From: Anaerolineae bacterium
GTDB lineage: Bacteria; Chloroflexota; Anaerolineae; JAFGEY01
Direction: 5' to 3'
Length of the DNA stretch: 17,566 nucleotides
Assembly (NCBI GenBank): GCA_016931365.1
Contig: JAFGEY010000335.1
Coordinates: 1 to 17,566 of the forward strand
The notes under the pieces were generated by a model. It had not been told where the DNA came from. It did no database searches and worked only from the letters and a program-made list of their open reading frames with translations. The position numbers and the translations under genes are program-made. How positions within the stretch are numbered: the stretch's first letter is position 1; each line of letters opens with the position of its first letter. This document shows, piece by piece, positions 7,425 to 14,721 of this stretch.

Positions 7425-8445
7425 ATGTGTGGATCAGATACTCTTCGGCAAAGACGATTCTAGGGTCAGGCGTGGCGTAGCGCTGCCACAACTCATCGGT
7501 GATAGCCTGCGCGTCGCATTCGACCTTGTAACGCGCAAAATAGTCGCGGATTCGCTGTACGTCGCGCTGCAAGATGGCATAGGCGCTGTGGTTGTTGTAA
7601 TAGCTGACTACTTGCGGAAAGTCGATCAACGTGATTTGCCCATCCCAGTATAGGATGTTGTACGCCGACAGGTCGCCGTGGATCAACTCGTACTGCATCA
7701 TCAGATCGATGTTGCGCATCGTTTCCTGAAAGAGCGGTTGTACCTCGTCCGGATCGAGCCGAATCTCGTGCAGCGTGGGTGCACCCACGCTCTCACCGCC
7801 GATGTAGGTCATCAGGATGGCGTTCTCGCTCGACGAGATCGGCTGCGGCACGGCGGCTCCGGCCTTGAAAAGCCGTTCCATTGTAGTGTATTCGTGCATC
7901 AGCCATGAGGTATGCCGCACTTCCAGCCCAAAGTCGGTGCCGTGGATCACGGCGCGCATCAGCCGTTCGTCAGTTACTTTGACCGCGCGCCCCGATCCGT
8001 CGAGCAGTTCGCGGCTTTCGCGGTACAGCTTGTCGTTGCGCAGGTTGCGAAACATGCGCGGCCGGTAGACCTTGGCTGCCAGCAGATCGACGCCGGTGCC
8101 GGGATGCGCCCGGCAGCAGTAGACGCTGGCCTCCTTGCCGCCTTTGACCTTGAACAGGATGTCGGTGATCAACGCCTGTTCGAAAAAAGCCCCGATGGAC
8201 GACAGCAGCCAGCCTTCTTCGTATTGGGCCGGCGTGTAGGTGATCTTGAGGCCGCCTTCCAGCCCGGTGACATCGCTCAGCTGAGACGCGACTTCCCATT
8301 GTTCCGGCGCTTTCTGCGGCTGCTTGCGCGGTCTGCGTTTGCGCCGCGCCTTGCGGTCAATGCGCAATGGATCGTAGCGTGCGTCATAGTAATCGTGGTC
8401 GTTCAGATATTGTTCCAAATCTTGTTCAGACTTGATCTCGGGCAC
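7393..8445 (-). CDS. RIO-family atypical serine/threonine protein kinase
   Basis: This 350-residue protein has a basic N-terminal patch (residues about 32-43, KARRKRRPRK) and a RIO kinase domain. Visible elements are the flexible nucleotide loop GGKEASVY (102-109), the ATP-binding lysine in LLAAKVYR (Lys125), the catalytic loop HGDLSAYN (256-263, with Asp258 and Asn263) and the metal-binding Asp275 in LIDFPQ. The acidic tail is Glu-rich. I prefer the GTG at 8445 (AAGGA eight bases upstream). An ATG at 8517, eleven bases after GGAGGAG, would add 24 poorly family-like residues and cannot be excluded. RIO kinases in archaea and eukaryotes act in small-subunit ribosome maturation; the bacterial role is not established. 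The gene overlaps the methyltransferase start and is preceded by an unusual leader. Confidence 0.9.
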   Translation of the reverse strand: MPEIKSEQDLEQYLNDHDYYDARYDPLRIDRKARRKRRPRKQPQKAPEQWEVASQLSDVTGLEGGLKITYTPAQYEEGWLLSSIGAFFEQALITDILFKVKGGKEASVYCCRAHPGTGVDLLAAKVYRPRMFRNLRNDKLYRESRELLDGSGRAVKVTDERLMRAVIHGTDFGLEVRHTSWLMHEYTTMERLFKAGAAVPQPISSSENAILMTYIGGESVGAPTLHEIRLDPDEVQPLFQETMRNIDLMMQYELIHGDLSAYNILYWDGQITLIDFPQVVSYYNNHSAYAILQRDVQRIRDYFARYKVECDAQAITDELWQRYATPDPRIVFAEEYLIHTYEEEEPFETE

Positions 8446-8524
8446 TGTAAATTTCCTTTTTATGGTGTGAGATGGATAAAGGTTGATGTCGAATGGGTGT
8501 TGCGAAATCAAGTACATGTTCCAT
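8426..8524 (-). CDS. Small ORF (32 aa) in the RIO kinase leader
   Basis: An ATG at 8524 is preceded by GGAGGAG (8535-8529), with six bases between GGAGG and the ATG, and opens a 32-codon frame beginning MEHVLDFATPIRHQ and ending at a TGA at 8428-8426. It overlaps the preferred kinase start (8445) by 20 nt in another frame. This arrangement would suit a leader peptide coupled to kinase translation. The same Shine-Dalgarno could instead serve the in-frame kinase ATG at 8517, in which case this ORF is incidental. No family is recognised. Confidence 0.3.
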   Translation of the reverse strand: MEHVLDFATPIRHQPLSISHHKKEIYSARDQV

Positions 8525-8538
8525 CTTGCTCCTCCGGC

Positions 8539-8564
8539 AACTGCTCAGCCTGCGCTGGGCAGTT
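8539..8564. other. Hairpin upstream of the kinase ribosome-binding site
   Basis: AACTGCTCAGC (8539-8549) and GCTGGGCAGTT (8554-8564) form an 11-bp stem with one mismatch (a G-U wobble if transcribed from the plus strand) around a CTGC loop. In the minus-strand transcript it lies between terminator 2 and the GGAGGAG site and ends three bases before it, so it could influence ribosome access. Confidence 0.4.
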
Positions 8565-8568
8565 ACAT

Positions 8569-8607
8569 AAAAACAAGGCCATGAGCAAAAGGTCTCATGG
8601 CCTTGTT
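8569..8607 (-). terminator. Tandem intrinsic terminator 2 in the RIO leader
   Basis: The minus-strand transcript carries a perfect 14-bp stem, AACAAGGCCATGAG (8607-8594) with CTCATGGCCTTGTT (8585-8572), around an 8-nt loop, followed directly by T residues (GTTTTTATG across 8573-8568). This is a strong Rho-independent terminator shape on the minus strand; the plus strand has no T-run after it. Its central nine bases of each arm are identical to the arms of terminator 1. Confidence 0.75.
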
Positions 8608-8626
8608 GGGACGGCAGTGCAAGATC

Positions 8627-8669
8627 AAAAAAGGCCATGAGATGCGCGATCGATCGCCTGCTCATGGCC
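8627..8669 (-). terminator. Tandem intrinsic terminator 1 in the RIO leader
   Basis: The stem GGCCATGAG (8669-8661) with CTCATGGCC (8641-8633) is followed immediately by six T residues (8632-8627) on the minus strand. The loop contains a perfect 12-bp palindrome, GCGATCGATCGC (8657-8646), which can form an inner hairpin. It sits 33 nt after the stop of the 24-codon small ORF and upstream of terminator 2. Confidence 0.75.
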
Positions 8670-8701
8670 CGGTTTATGGCTATGGGATTGTGAACAGCAG
8701 A

Positions 8702-8776
8702 TTAGCGCGATGCTGTTCCTGAGAAAGGCGATCGGCATTGGCACGCGTTGTTTTCAAACTTGGGCAAGCAATTCAT
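8702..8776 (-). CDS. Small ORF (24 aa) driven by a consensus promoter
   Basis: The ATG at 8776 has AAAGGAG (8792-8786) nine bases upstream and lies about 42 nt after the predicted start site of the promoter at 8825-8852. The 24-codon frame starts MNCLPKFENNACQC, has cysteines at positions 3, 12 and 14, and stops with TAA at 8704-8702. Two intrinsic terminators follow. It could be a leader peptide for terminator control of the RIO kinase, an independent small protein, or the coding part of a dual-function small RNA. No family is recognised and, at this length, coding potential cannot be judged from composition. Confidence 0.45.
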   Translation of the reverse strand: MNCLPKFENNACQCRSPFSGTASR

Positions 8777-8824
8777 CAATGGGATCTCCTTTCTCTTGGT
8801 TCAAGGTGGATAAACAATATCCAT

Positions 8825-8852
8825 ATTATAGTCTTGTTTACCTGGTTGTCAA
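8825..8852 (-). promoter_or_regulatory. Near-consensus sigma70 promoter facing the RIO kinase leader
   Basis: On the minus strand a perfect TTGACA (8852-8847) and a perfect TATAAT (8830-8825) are 16 bp apart. A second TTTGACAA copy lies 15 bp upstream (8868-8861), giving a direct repeat. The predicted transcript starts near 8818 and reads through the 24-codon ORF, both terminators and then the kinase gene. This is the strongest promoter match in the window. Confidence 0.8.
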
Positions 8853-8900
8853 ATCGAAATTTGTCAAAAGCTGGCTTGATCAGGGCGCTTTAAAAATCTG

Positions 8901-8909
8901 TGCTATAAT
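8901..8909 (+). promoter_or_regulatory. Extended -10 promoter of the isoaspartate methyltransferase gene
   Basis: TGCTATAAT at 8901-8909 is an extended -10 element with a perfect TATAAT. No good -35 box is present 16-19 bp upstream, which fits extended -10 promoters. The expected leader before the ATG at 8941 is only about 25 nt. It is back to back with the minus-strand promoter at 8825-8852. Confidence 0.55.
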
Positions 8910-8940
8910 ACAAGCAACCATTGACCTACAAGGTGAAATG

Positions 8941-9726
8941 ATGGTACGACGATGGTTGCTTTTCGGTTGGGTGGCTGCTATGTCGATCCTTTTTGTTCGC
9001 TGCACGTATTTTCCTACAGCGACGCCAGCACCTACTGCCACGCCAGCGCCCACTGCTACAGTCGTTTCTGTAGAATTGCCTTCTTCTCAACCGGACCCCT
9101 ATTTGAAACAGCGTCAAGCGATGCTTGAATCCCAGATTCAAGCCCGTGGTGTCTCCACTGAAGCAGTATTGGAGGCGATGATGGCTGTCCCGCGGCACGA
9201 GTTCGTGTTACTAGAGCACCTCAACCGGGCCTACGCCGACCATCCCCTGCCGATCGGTTACGGACAAACCATCTCGCAGCCCTACATCGTGGCTTTGATG
9301 AGTGAGTTGATCGATCTGCAACCTGGCGAGCGGGTGCTGGAAATCGGCACCGGCTCCGGCTACCAGGCCGCGATCCTGGCCCAGCTTACCGATCAGGTCT
9401 ATACGATCGAAATCATTCCCGAGCTGGCAACTCGCGCTCGCGAGACCTTTGACCGGCTGGGCTATTCGCACATCACCGCCATACAGGCCGACGGCTACTG
9501 GGGCTGGGAGGAATGCGCGCCATTCGATGCCATCATCGTCACCGCCGCGCCCGACCACGTACCGCAACCGCTGGTCAGCCAGTTGGCCGACGACGGTAAA
9601 ATGGTCATTCCCATCGGCCCGCCGGGCAGCTACCAGAGCCTGTGGGTGCTGGAGCGCCAAGACGAAAAAATCTTGCGCACCAACTGGGGTGGCGTGAGTT
9701 TTGTTCCACTGACACGGAGCGAATGA
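8941..9726 (+). CDS. pcm: Protein-L-isoaspartate O-methyltransferase with export signal
   Basis: This 261-residue protein has an N-terminal hydrophobic segment (about residues 5-19, after Arg3-Arg4), a cysteine at 21, and a Thr-Pro-Ala repeat linker (about 25-40). The rest is a complete PCMT domain: PRHEFV (84-89), the substrate and SAM region GYGQTISQPYIVA (106-118), motif I VLEIGTGSGYQ (132-142), an acidic strand-2 end YTIEIIPE, and FDAIIVTAA (195-203). The family repairs isoaspartyl residues using SAM and is normally cytoplasmic. Here the N-terminus looks like a signal peptide or lipoprotein signal, although FVRC is a poor lipobox (Arg at -1). I chose the ATG at 8941 because AAGGTG lies five bases upstream; the ATG at 8938 is almost equivalent. 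Confidence 0.92.
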   Translation: MVRRWLLFGWVAAMSILFVRCTYFPTATPAPTATPAPTATVVSVELPSSQPDPYLKQRQAMLESQIQARGVSTEAVLEAMMAVPRHEFVLLEHLNRAYADHPLPIGYGQTISQPYIVALMSELIDLQPGERVLEIGTGSGYQAAILAQLTDQVYTIEIIPELATRARETFDRLGYSHITAIQADGYWGWEECAPFDAIIVTAAPDHVPQPLVSQLADDGKMVIPIGPPGSYQSLWVLERQDEKILRTNWGGVSFVPLTRSE

Positions 9727-9751
9727 AGGTTGAGATAGGGAGCCGGAATGG

Positions 9752-12106
9752 CTATCCCGGTCTCCACTGCCAGCTCACCGCCCCTGCCAGCGCGTAGGCT
9801 GCGGCGGCACCCCACAGCACCGCCGAAAATCCCCAAGTCAGAGCGACCAACGCGGCCAGCACGGCGCTGATTACCGATGCACAGCCATTGACAGCCCATA
9901 CCCACGGGATCAGGTGAGGAGCAACCTGATCGACCCGCCGCAAACCTGTGGGGAATGGAATTCCCATCAGCAACCCCAATGGACTCAGAACAAGCACTGC
10001 CACAGTAGCTCGTCCGGCCCATGGCAGGCTGAGGCTGACGCGGAACAAGACAGGCAAAAGGTGAGGATAGGTCAACGTCAGCAAGGCAATCAGCACCAAC
10101 GCGCATTGCAGTGACAGCCGTTTGCTCAAATAGCGACTTCCCAACCCCGCGCATAGTAGCAATGTAGAGACGACTACCGCAAAGGCGTAGGCCGGTTGTC
10201 CCAGGTAGAGGATGAATCGTTGCAGCAGAGGAATCTCGACGAAAAGGAAACCTAGCCCTAGCAGAGAAAAGTAGAGGAGAAAGGGCACAGAACCATGGCG
10301 AACAGCGCGGCGTCTCAGGAGAGGCAGCAGAATAAACCCCACCGATAACAAGATGGACAGAACCAGCAAAACAAGCAGCACCAGATAGCCGCTGCCGCCG
10401 AACGGCTGCCAGGTTTTGCCCAGCGACTGCAAAACCTCCGGAATCTGCCGCCATTTGAAAAAGTGGAAAAAGTAAGGATGATCGTCGGTGGACGGCGCGA
10501 CGGCAAAGGGATAGTCCGCGTAAAAGCGGGCCGGGTTATCGGCAGTGACGAGCGCGTCGAAGGTACGATAATACGCTGCGTCCGGTACGACGCTGTATCG
10601 ATTCGCTTCTTCCGGCCAAATATCCGGCAGCCAGATCAGATCGATCTGCTGCGCGGCGGCGAAGTCGCGGATCAGGCGCAGATCCTGCCCGGACAGCGGC
10701 GCGGCGGCGACGCCGACCAGCGAGGTCTGCAAGCTTTGCACGGCAAAAAGGTTGGCGTCGCCGAGCGTGACGGCAGCGCGGCGGGATGCCGTCACGGCGA
10801 CCGCCCACAGCCGCAGGCTTTCGCTGGGCGGCAGTTGTAGCCAGCGTTCGGCGATCAACAGGCCGGACGGTGTCAGACGAGCCAATGCGTCGGCAAACGC
10901 CTCGACGGTGTAGCGGTATTCCTCATTGAGCGCAAAAGCCCCGGTAGTGACGGAATGAAAACTGCCGGTCAGCGGCAGTAGAATCAGGTCAAAGCAGCCA
11001 GACGCGCGGCGCAGGAAACTGCGCGGCTCATCGATGATCAGCCTGACCCGTGGATCGTCGTACAGGTGCCCGGCCAGGTCGGACAGATCGTTCCGGACGA
11101 TCTGCGCTACGGCAGGGTTGCTTTGCACCACTGTCACTGAGCGCGCGCCCTGCTGGAGCGCAGTCAGGACGGACAGGCCGCCGCCCGGCTCCAGGATGAG
11201 TATGTCGGCATCGGGGCGGAGGACAAAAGCCAGTGACAGCGGCAGGTGGGCCGTAAAGTCGGGATCGCCCGGCGCGGTGATCGGGGTCAGGTTGTCGCCG
11301 TCGACCGTCAGGCCAAGCTGCGACGGCAGGGGGCCGCTGTACGCAAAGCTGAGGCCGGGCGCGGAGCGGATGCCGTCGCTGCGGATCACATCGACGCGAG
11401 AAAAGGCGTTCCAGCGACTGATGATGACCTCACTGCCGGGGTACAGTTGGGCCTGCGACAGCGCCTTGTAGGGAGTCAGTCGGACGTCGAACAGCGGGGG
11501 CGGGTTCAGGGTAAAATAGCCCAGGGCCACGGCGACGAGGCCCAGCGGGATCAGACGCTTGAGCGAAGGCTGCGGCGCGAGCGCGGCCAGCCAGCCAAAC
11601 AAAGCGCACAAAAAGACGTTCCCCGGCCCGCCGACTGTGGCCAGTGCCAGCAGCGCCAGCGGCGATCCGGCGGCTGCACCCAGCAAGTTGGCCGCATACC
11701 AAGAACCGGCCTGCGCCGGCCGTGACGCCAGCGCCGCGCCGACTGCCAGACCGCTGAAAAAAAAGGGGATGGTCAGCGCCAAATAGTACGAGATCAGCCA
11801 GAGGATTTGAATGCGCTCCCAGGCCAGCCGGTAGGCATCAAAGGGCAAATAGTTGATCGCCAGGTAGGAGGCCAGGACGGCGACGGCAAAAAGCATCGCT
11901 GCGACGGCCAACAGGTGGGGTAGGCGATCGGGTCTGGGCCGGCGGAGGGACAGCCAGGTGCCGCTGGCCCCCCCGCCCAGCAGGGCCAGACTGACGGCCA
12001 TGAAAGCCATGTGGCTGCCCTGTGCCAGCGCAAAAAGGCGCGTCAGCGTGATTTGAAATGCCAGCGCGGCGGCGGATATCAGAAACAGCGATGAATGGAT
12101 GCTCAT
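9752..12106 (-). CDS. Polytopic membrane protein with spermidine-synthase-like domain
   Basis: This 784-residue protein has about six membrane helices in residues 1-200, a soluble Rossmann-like domain at about 215-470 resembling spermidine synthase, a partly soluble stretch with PSTDDHPYFFHFFKW (538-552), and about seven further helices including GLGFLFVEIPLLQRFILYLG and IPFPTGLRR. In the soluble domain ILILEPGGGLS (302-312) occupies the place of the SAM-binding GGGDG motif, and no clear catalytic Asp pair of aminopropyltransferases is visible, so polyamine synthesis is doubtful. The ATG at 12106 overlaps the SDR stop (ATGA); an open frame continues upstream to 12583 but lies inside that gene. 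The family is widespread and membrane-bound; its function is unknown. Confidence 0.85.
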   Translation of the reverse strand: MSIHSSLFLISAAALAFQITLTRLFALAQGSHMAFMAVSLALLGGGASGTWLSLRRPRPDRLPHLLAVAAMLFAVAVLASYLAINYLPFDAYRLAWERIQILWLISYYLALTIPFFFSGLAVGAALASRPAQAGSWYAANLLGAAAGSPLALLALATVGGPGNVFLCALFGWLAALAPQPSLKRLIPLGLVAVALGYFTLNPPPLFDVRLTPYKALSQAQLYPGSEVIISRWNAFSRVDVIRSDGIRSAPGLSFAYSGPLPSQLGLTVDGDNLTPITAPGDPDFTAHLPLSLAFVLRPDADILILEPGGGLSVLTALQQGARSVTVVQSNPAVAQIVRNDLSDLAGHLYDDPRVRLIIDEPRSFLRRASGCFDLILLPLTGSFHSVTTGAFALNEEYRYTVEAFADALARLTPSGLLIAERWLQLPPSESLRLWAVAVTASRRAAVTLGDANLFAVQSLQTSLVGVAAAPLSGQDLRLIRDFAAAQQIDLIWLPDIWPEEANRYSVVPDAAYYRTFDALVTADNPARFYADYPFAVAPSTDDHPYFFHFFKWRQIPEVLQSLGKTWQPFGGSGYLVLLVLLVLSILLSVGFILLPLLRRRAVRHGSVPFLLYFSLLGLGFLFVEIPLLQRFILYLGQPAYAFAVVVSTLLLCAGLGSRYLSKRLSLQCALVLIALLTLTYPHLLPVLFRVSLSLPWAGRATVAVLVLSPLGLLMGIPFPTGLRRVDQVAPHLIPWVWAVNGCASVISAVLAALVALTWGFSAVLWGAAAAYALAGAVSWQWRPG

Positions 12107-13086
12107 TTCCAGGCTTGCAGCAGTTCGCGCTCGCGCTCGCGGCTCATCCCGGCGCGCCAGGCGTGATCGGCGGGGCGCGTGGCGAGCCAGTCCAGCGTGG
12201 CCCGCACGGTCTCCTCCAGCGGGCGGAAAGTCAGCCCATTGGCGATGGCACGGGTGTTGCTGTAGGCAAAAAAGCCCGGCGCTGTCGGATCCGACTCGGG
12301 AATCCACAGCGGCAGTTCGATCCACATTCCCACCTTGCGCTCGACCAGAAACGCATCGTCGACCCAGGTGAACGCGGCGTCGCTGCCGCTGACTGTCCGG
12401 CAAACGTCCAGCACCGCCGACATCGGCAGCGGTGCGCCGACGGCATTGTACACGCCCGTTTGGCCCCCTTCGAGTAGCCGCACGATCCATTCGGCCAGAT
12501 CGCGCACATCGATAAACTGCACCAATCGCGCAGGGCGGCCTGGCGCGAGCACCTCGCCGCCCTGCGCCACCCGATACGGCCAATAGCTAAAGCGATCTGT
12601 GCGGTCGTGCGGGCCGACGATCAGCCCGGGGCGGATCAACAGCGCACGCCCTGGCAGCGCCTTTTCGACCTCGGCTTCGCACAAGGTCTTGAGCGGGCCA
12701 TATGTTTCGCCGGTTATCTCTTCTATCGTCTCGTCCCGCATCGTTGCCAGCGGTGCGCTTTCATCTGCGCCCGGCTCGGACGGCTCGGCATAGGCCGACA
12801 GCGACGAGACGAACACATAGCGATCCACCTGGTCGGCCAGCAGCCGCGCCGACTGGCGGACGACGCGAGGAACATAGCCACAGGTGTCGATTGCAGCGTC
12901 GAATTGGCGACCGCGCAGCGCGTCGAGGCCGCCATCGCGGTCGCCGAACAATTTCTCCACGCCGGGAAACAGATCGGGCATGGATTTGCCGCGATTGAAC
13001 AGTGTGATCTCATGCCCACGCGCCAGCGCCGCCTCAACCGTGGCACGGCCCAAAAAGACGGTGCCGCCGATAAAAAGAAGCTTCAT
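12103..13086 (-). CDS. NAD(P)-dependent extended SDR (epimerase/dehydratase/reductase)
   Basis: This 327-residue protein has an N-terminal Rossmann motif IGGTVFLG (6-13), the nucleotide-contacting NRGKS (31-35), a DTCGY segment, the active-site strand YVFVSSLSAYA (90-100) and a Y-x3-K pair (Tyr129, Lys133). VQFIDVRDLA and VYNAVG later in the chain are typical of atypical extended SDRs in the NAD-dependent epimerase/dehydratase or isoflavone-reductase-like group. AGGGGA lies a few bases before the ATG. It is 13 bp downstream of the glycosidase gene and overlaps the membrane-protein gene by 4 bp, so all three are likely co-transcribed. A nucleotide-sugar substrate is plausible from context but unproven. 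Confidence 0.88.
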   Translation of the reverse strand: MKLLFIGGTVFLGRATVEAALARGHEITLFNRGKSMPDLFPGVEKLFGDRDGGLDALRGRQFDAAIDTCGYVPRVVRQSARLLADQVDRYVFVSSLSAYAEPSEPGADESAPLATMRDETIEEITGETYGPLKTLCEAEVEKALPGRALLIRPGLIVGPHDRTDRFSYWPYRVAQGGEVLAPGRPARLVQFIDVRDLAEWIVRLLEGGQTGVYNAVGAPLPMSAVLDVCRTVSGSDAAFTWVDDAFLVERKVGMWIELPLWIPESDPTAPGFFAYSNTRAIANGLTFRPLEETVRATLDWLATRPADHAWRAGMSRERERELLQAWK

Positions 13087-13099
13087 ATCGTCCCCTTTT

Positions 13100-14665
13100 T
13101 TATTCGATCCACGGATTTTGATGGTGCATCGGGATTGCCTTTGGATTCAATTTGAGCCGGCAGGCGGTCAGTTCACTGTGCAGTTTGGCCGTGCGCCCGT
13201 GGTTGGTCTCGTCACCGTTGAGCCGGTGCCCCGCCGCCCACGCCCCGTCCTTGAACGTGCCTGTTTCAAGCCACAGAAACTCAACGTTGACGCGCTCCGC
13301 GTTGCGGGCAAACTCGATCATTAGGTTGCGCCCAATCAAGATAAATTCGTCGTCATTCAGGGACATGACCAGTCCGCCGCCTGGGATAACGCCCTCCTGG
13401 AGGATGACCGTGCTGCTCGCCAGCAGCCGGTAGCCGTCCAGTTCGACAGCCCACCGCTCGTTGTCGGCCTGCTGGAAAAAGCCAACCATCCGCCCCTCGC
13501 CCTGTGCGTCGACGATCAGCGGCAGCATTTCGCTCAACAAGGCATAACTGTCGACCAACGGGTGCGGCAGGGACACGCTGTCGATGCCAAAGGGCGCGTA
13601 ACAGATCGCGTCGTGCTGGGCCAAAGCATAAAAACAGGCCGCTGCTGCGCGCTCATCACGCCGCGCCTCGGGGATGAACAGCGGATTGTCGGAACGCGTG
13701 TACTGAGCGCAGACGCCGCAAAAGTCAGGCGCATAAATGTCGGGAGCGAGGATGTCGATGTGCGGCGCGGCAGCCTTCCACACGTCGAGCATCGTAAAGG
13801 TCGGCCCACCGACCGGATATTTGCCTAACGGCTGGTCAAGGCCAAGCTTGAGCCAGGCGTTGGCGATCATTGGGATGTCGTGTTCGGCTTTGCCTGCTGC
13901 TGTCACCCGGTCGACATAGCGCGCGACGTGCCAAGCCATAAACACCTCGTCGGCCCACGGGCCAAAGACCTCGTCCCACACGCCCGATGTTTTGGCGCCG
14001 GCTTTTTCCCACGCTTCGCGGAACGATGAAACCAACGATGTTTTGTGCTGCTTAAGATAAAGAGTCAATTCAGAGGGAACAGGCTGCGCAAACGCGGCCT
14101 CGGCCAGCGGGCAGCGGTCGCGCGTCGTGTCGAGCACGCCGGTCTCGTTTTCGACCTGGATCGCCAGGACGGTGTGCTGCGCGCCGTCGATCTCGCGGAT
14201 TCTTTTCATCACCTGGGCCAAAGCGCGCGCGTCGGCCTGACAGGCCTGCTCGCTGAAACAGGAAATCGCATTCGACGCTTCGCCCGGTCGGCACTGCATG
14301 CGCCCAAATCGGGCCAGGTCGGTCTTGACCCAGCTGGGCACGTAACTCGACGCGGCGTTTTTCCAGGTGCCGAACCAGAGAAAAACCAGCCGCAGGTCGC
14401 GCCGGCGCGCCCCTTCGATCAGCCCATCGACTAGACTCAAATCGAACTCGCCTTCGACCGGCTCGATCAGTTCCCAGTACAACGGCAAAATGACCGTGTT
14501 CAGGCGCATCGATTTGAGCTTGTCCCAGATCGGCTCCATATACTCCAGGCTGGACGAACTGGAATTGTGAATCTCGCCGGACAGCATCACAAACGGCTTG
14601 CCGTCGACGACGATCTGATACGTCGTGCCTTTTTTGACCAGATGAGGTTGCATTGTTTCTGACAT
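13100..14665 (-). CDS. Glycoside hydrolase, GH35-like with DUF5597 C-terminus
   Basis: This 521-residue protein begins with a GH35/GH42-type TIM barrel: LSGEIHNSSSSSLEYM (28-43), NTVILPLYWELIEP (56-69) and VFLWFGTWKN (94-103). The predicted acid/base is Glu174 in IQVENETG and the predicted nucleophile is Glu333 in PLFIPEARR. A beta-rich DUF5597-like tail follows from about residue 380. There is no signal peptide, so it probably acts in the cytoplasm on imported sugars or oligosaccharides; beta-galactosidase activity is the family guess only. AAGGAG six bases upstream fixes the start. It precedes the SDR gene by 13 bp. Confidence 0.87.
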   Translation of the reverse strand: MSETMQPHLVKKGTTYQIVVDGKPFVMLSGEIHNSSSSSLEYMEPIWDKLKSMRLNTVILPLYWELIEPVEGEFDLSLVDGLIEGARRRDLRLVFLWFGTWKNAASSYVPSWVKTDLARFGRMQCRPGEASNAISCFSEQACQADARALAQVMKRIREIDGAQHTVLAIQVENETGVLDTTRDRCPLAEAAFAQPVPSELTLYLKQHKTSLVSSFREAWEKAGAKTSGVWDEVFGPWADEVFMAWHVARYVDRVTAAGKAEHDIPMIANAWLKLGLDQPLGKYPVGGPTFTMLDVWKAAAPHIDILAPDIYAPDFCGVCAQYTRSDNPLFIPEARRDERAAAACFYALAQHDAICYAPFGIDSVSLPHPLVDSYALLSEMLPLIVDAQGEGRMVGFFQQADNERWAVELDGYRLLASSTVILQEGVIPGGGLVMSLNDDEFILIGRNLMIEFARNAERVNVEFLWLETGTFKDGAWAAGHRLNGDETNHGRTAKLHSELTACRLKLNPKAIPMHHQNPWIE

Positions 14666-14688
14666 TATTGTCTCCTTTCCAGATTGAT

Positions 14689-14720
14689 CGCCGACCGCGG
14701 ACGGCTAACGGCCGTCGGCG
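14689..14720. repeat. GC-rich palindromic repeat between the GT and GH genes
   Basis: CGCCGAC (14689-14695) and GTCGGCG (14714-14720) form the outer arms and GACGGC (14700-14705) with GCCGTC (14711-14716) an alternative inner hairpin. It starts immediately after the stop of the glycosyltransferase gene. No T-run follows in the minus-strand direction, so it need not stop transcription. It shares GCCGACCGCGG and GTCGGCGGT with the hairpin at 5605-5668, suggesting one dispersed repeat family. Confidence 0.55.
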
Positions 14721-14721
14721 G

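Noticed and set aside
7912..8640. Plus-strand ORF (242 codons) opposite the RIO kinase
   Set aside because: It runs antisense through a clearly recognised kinase and across both terminators; no family features.
8710..8940. Upstream extension of the isoaspartate methyltransferase to an ATG at 8710
   Set aside because: It would span the promoter with a perfect TATAAT at 8904-8909, has no Shine-Dalgarno, and gives unrelated residues; the ATG at 8941 follows AAGGTG.
9020..9062. Short tandem repeat in the isoaspartate methyltransferase gene considered as a CRISPR-like or regulatory repeat
   Set aside because: It is an in-frame coding repeat for the Thr-Pro-Ala linker, only two to three units long.
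12107..12583. N-terminal extension of the spermidine-synthase-like protein by 159 codons
   Set aside because: The extension lies entirely inside the SDR gene in another frame; the ATG at 12106 in an ATGA overlap is the natural start.
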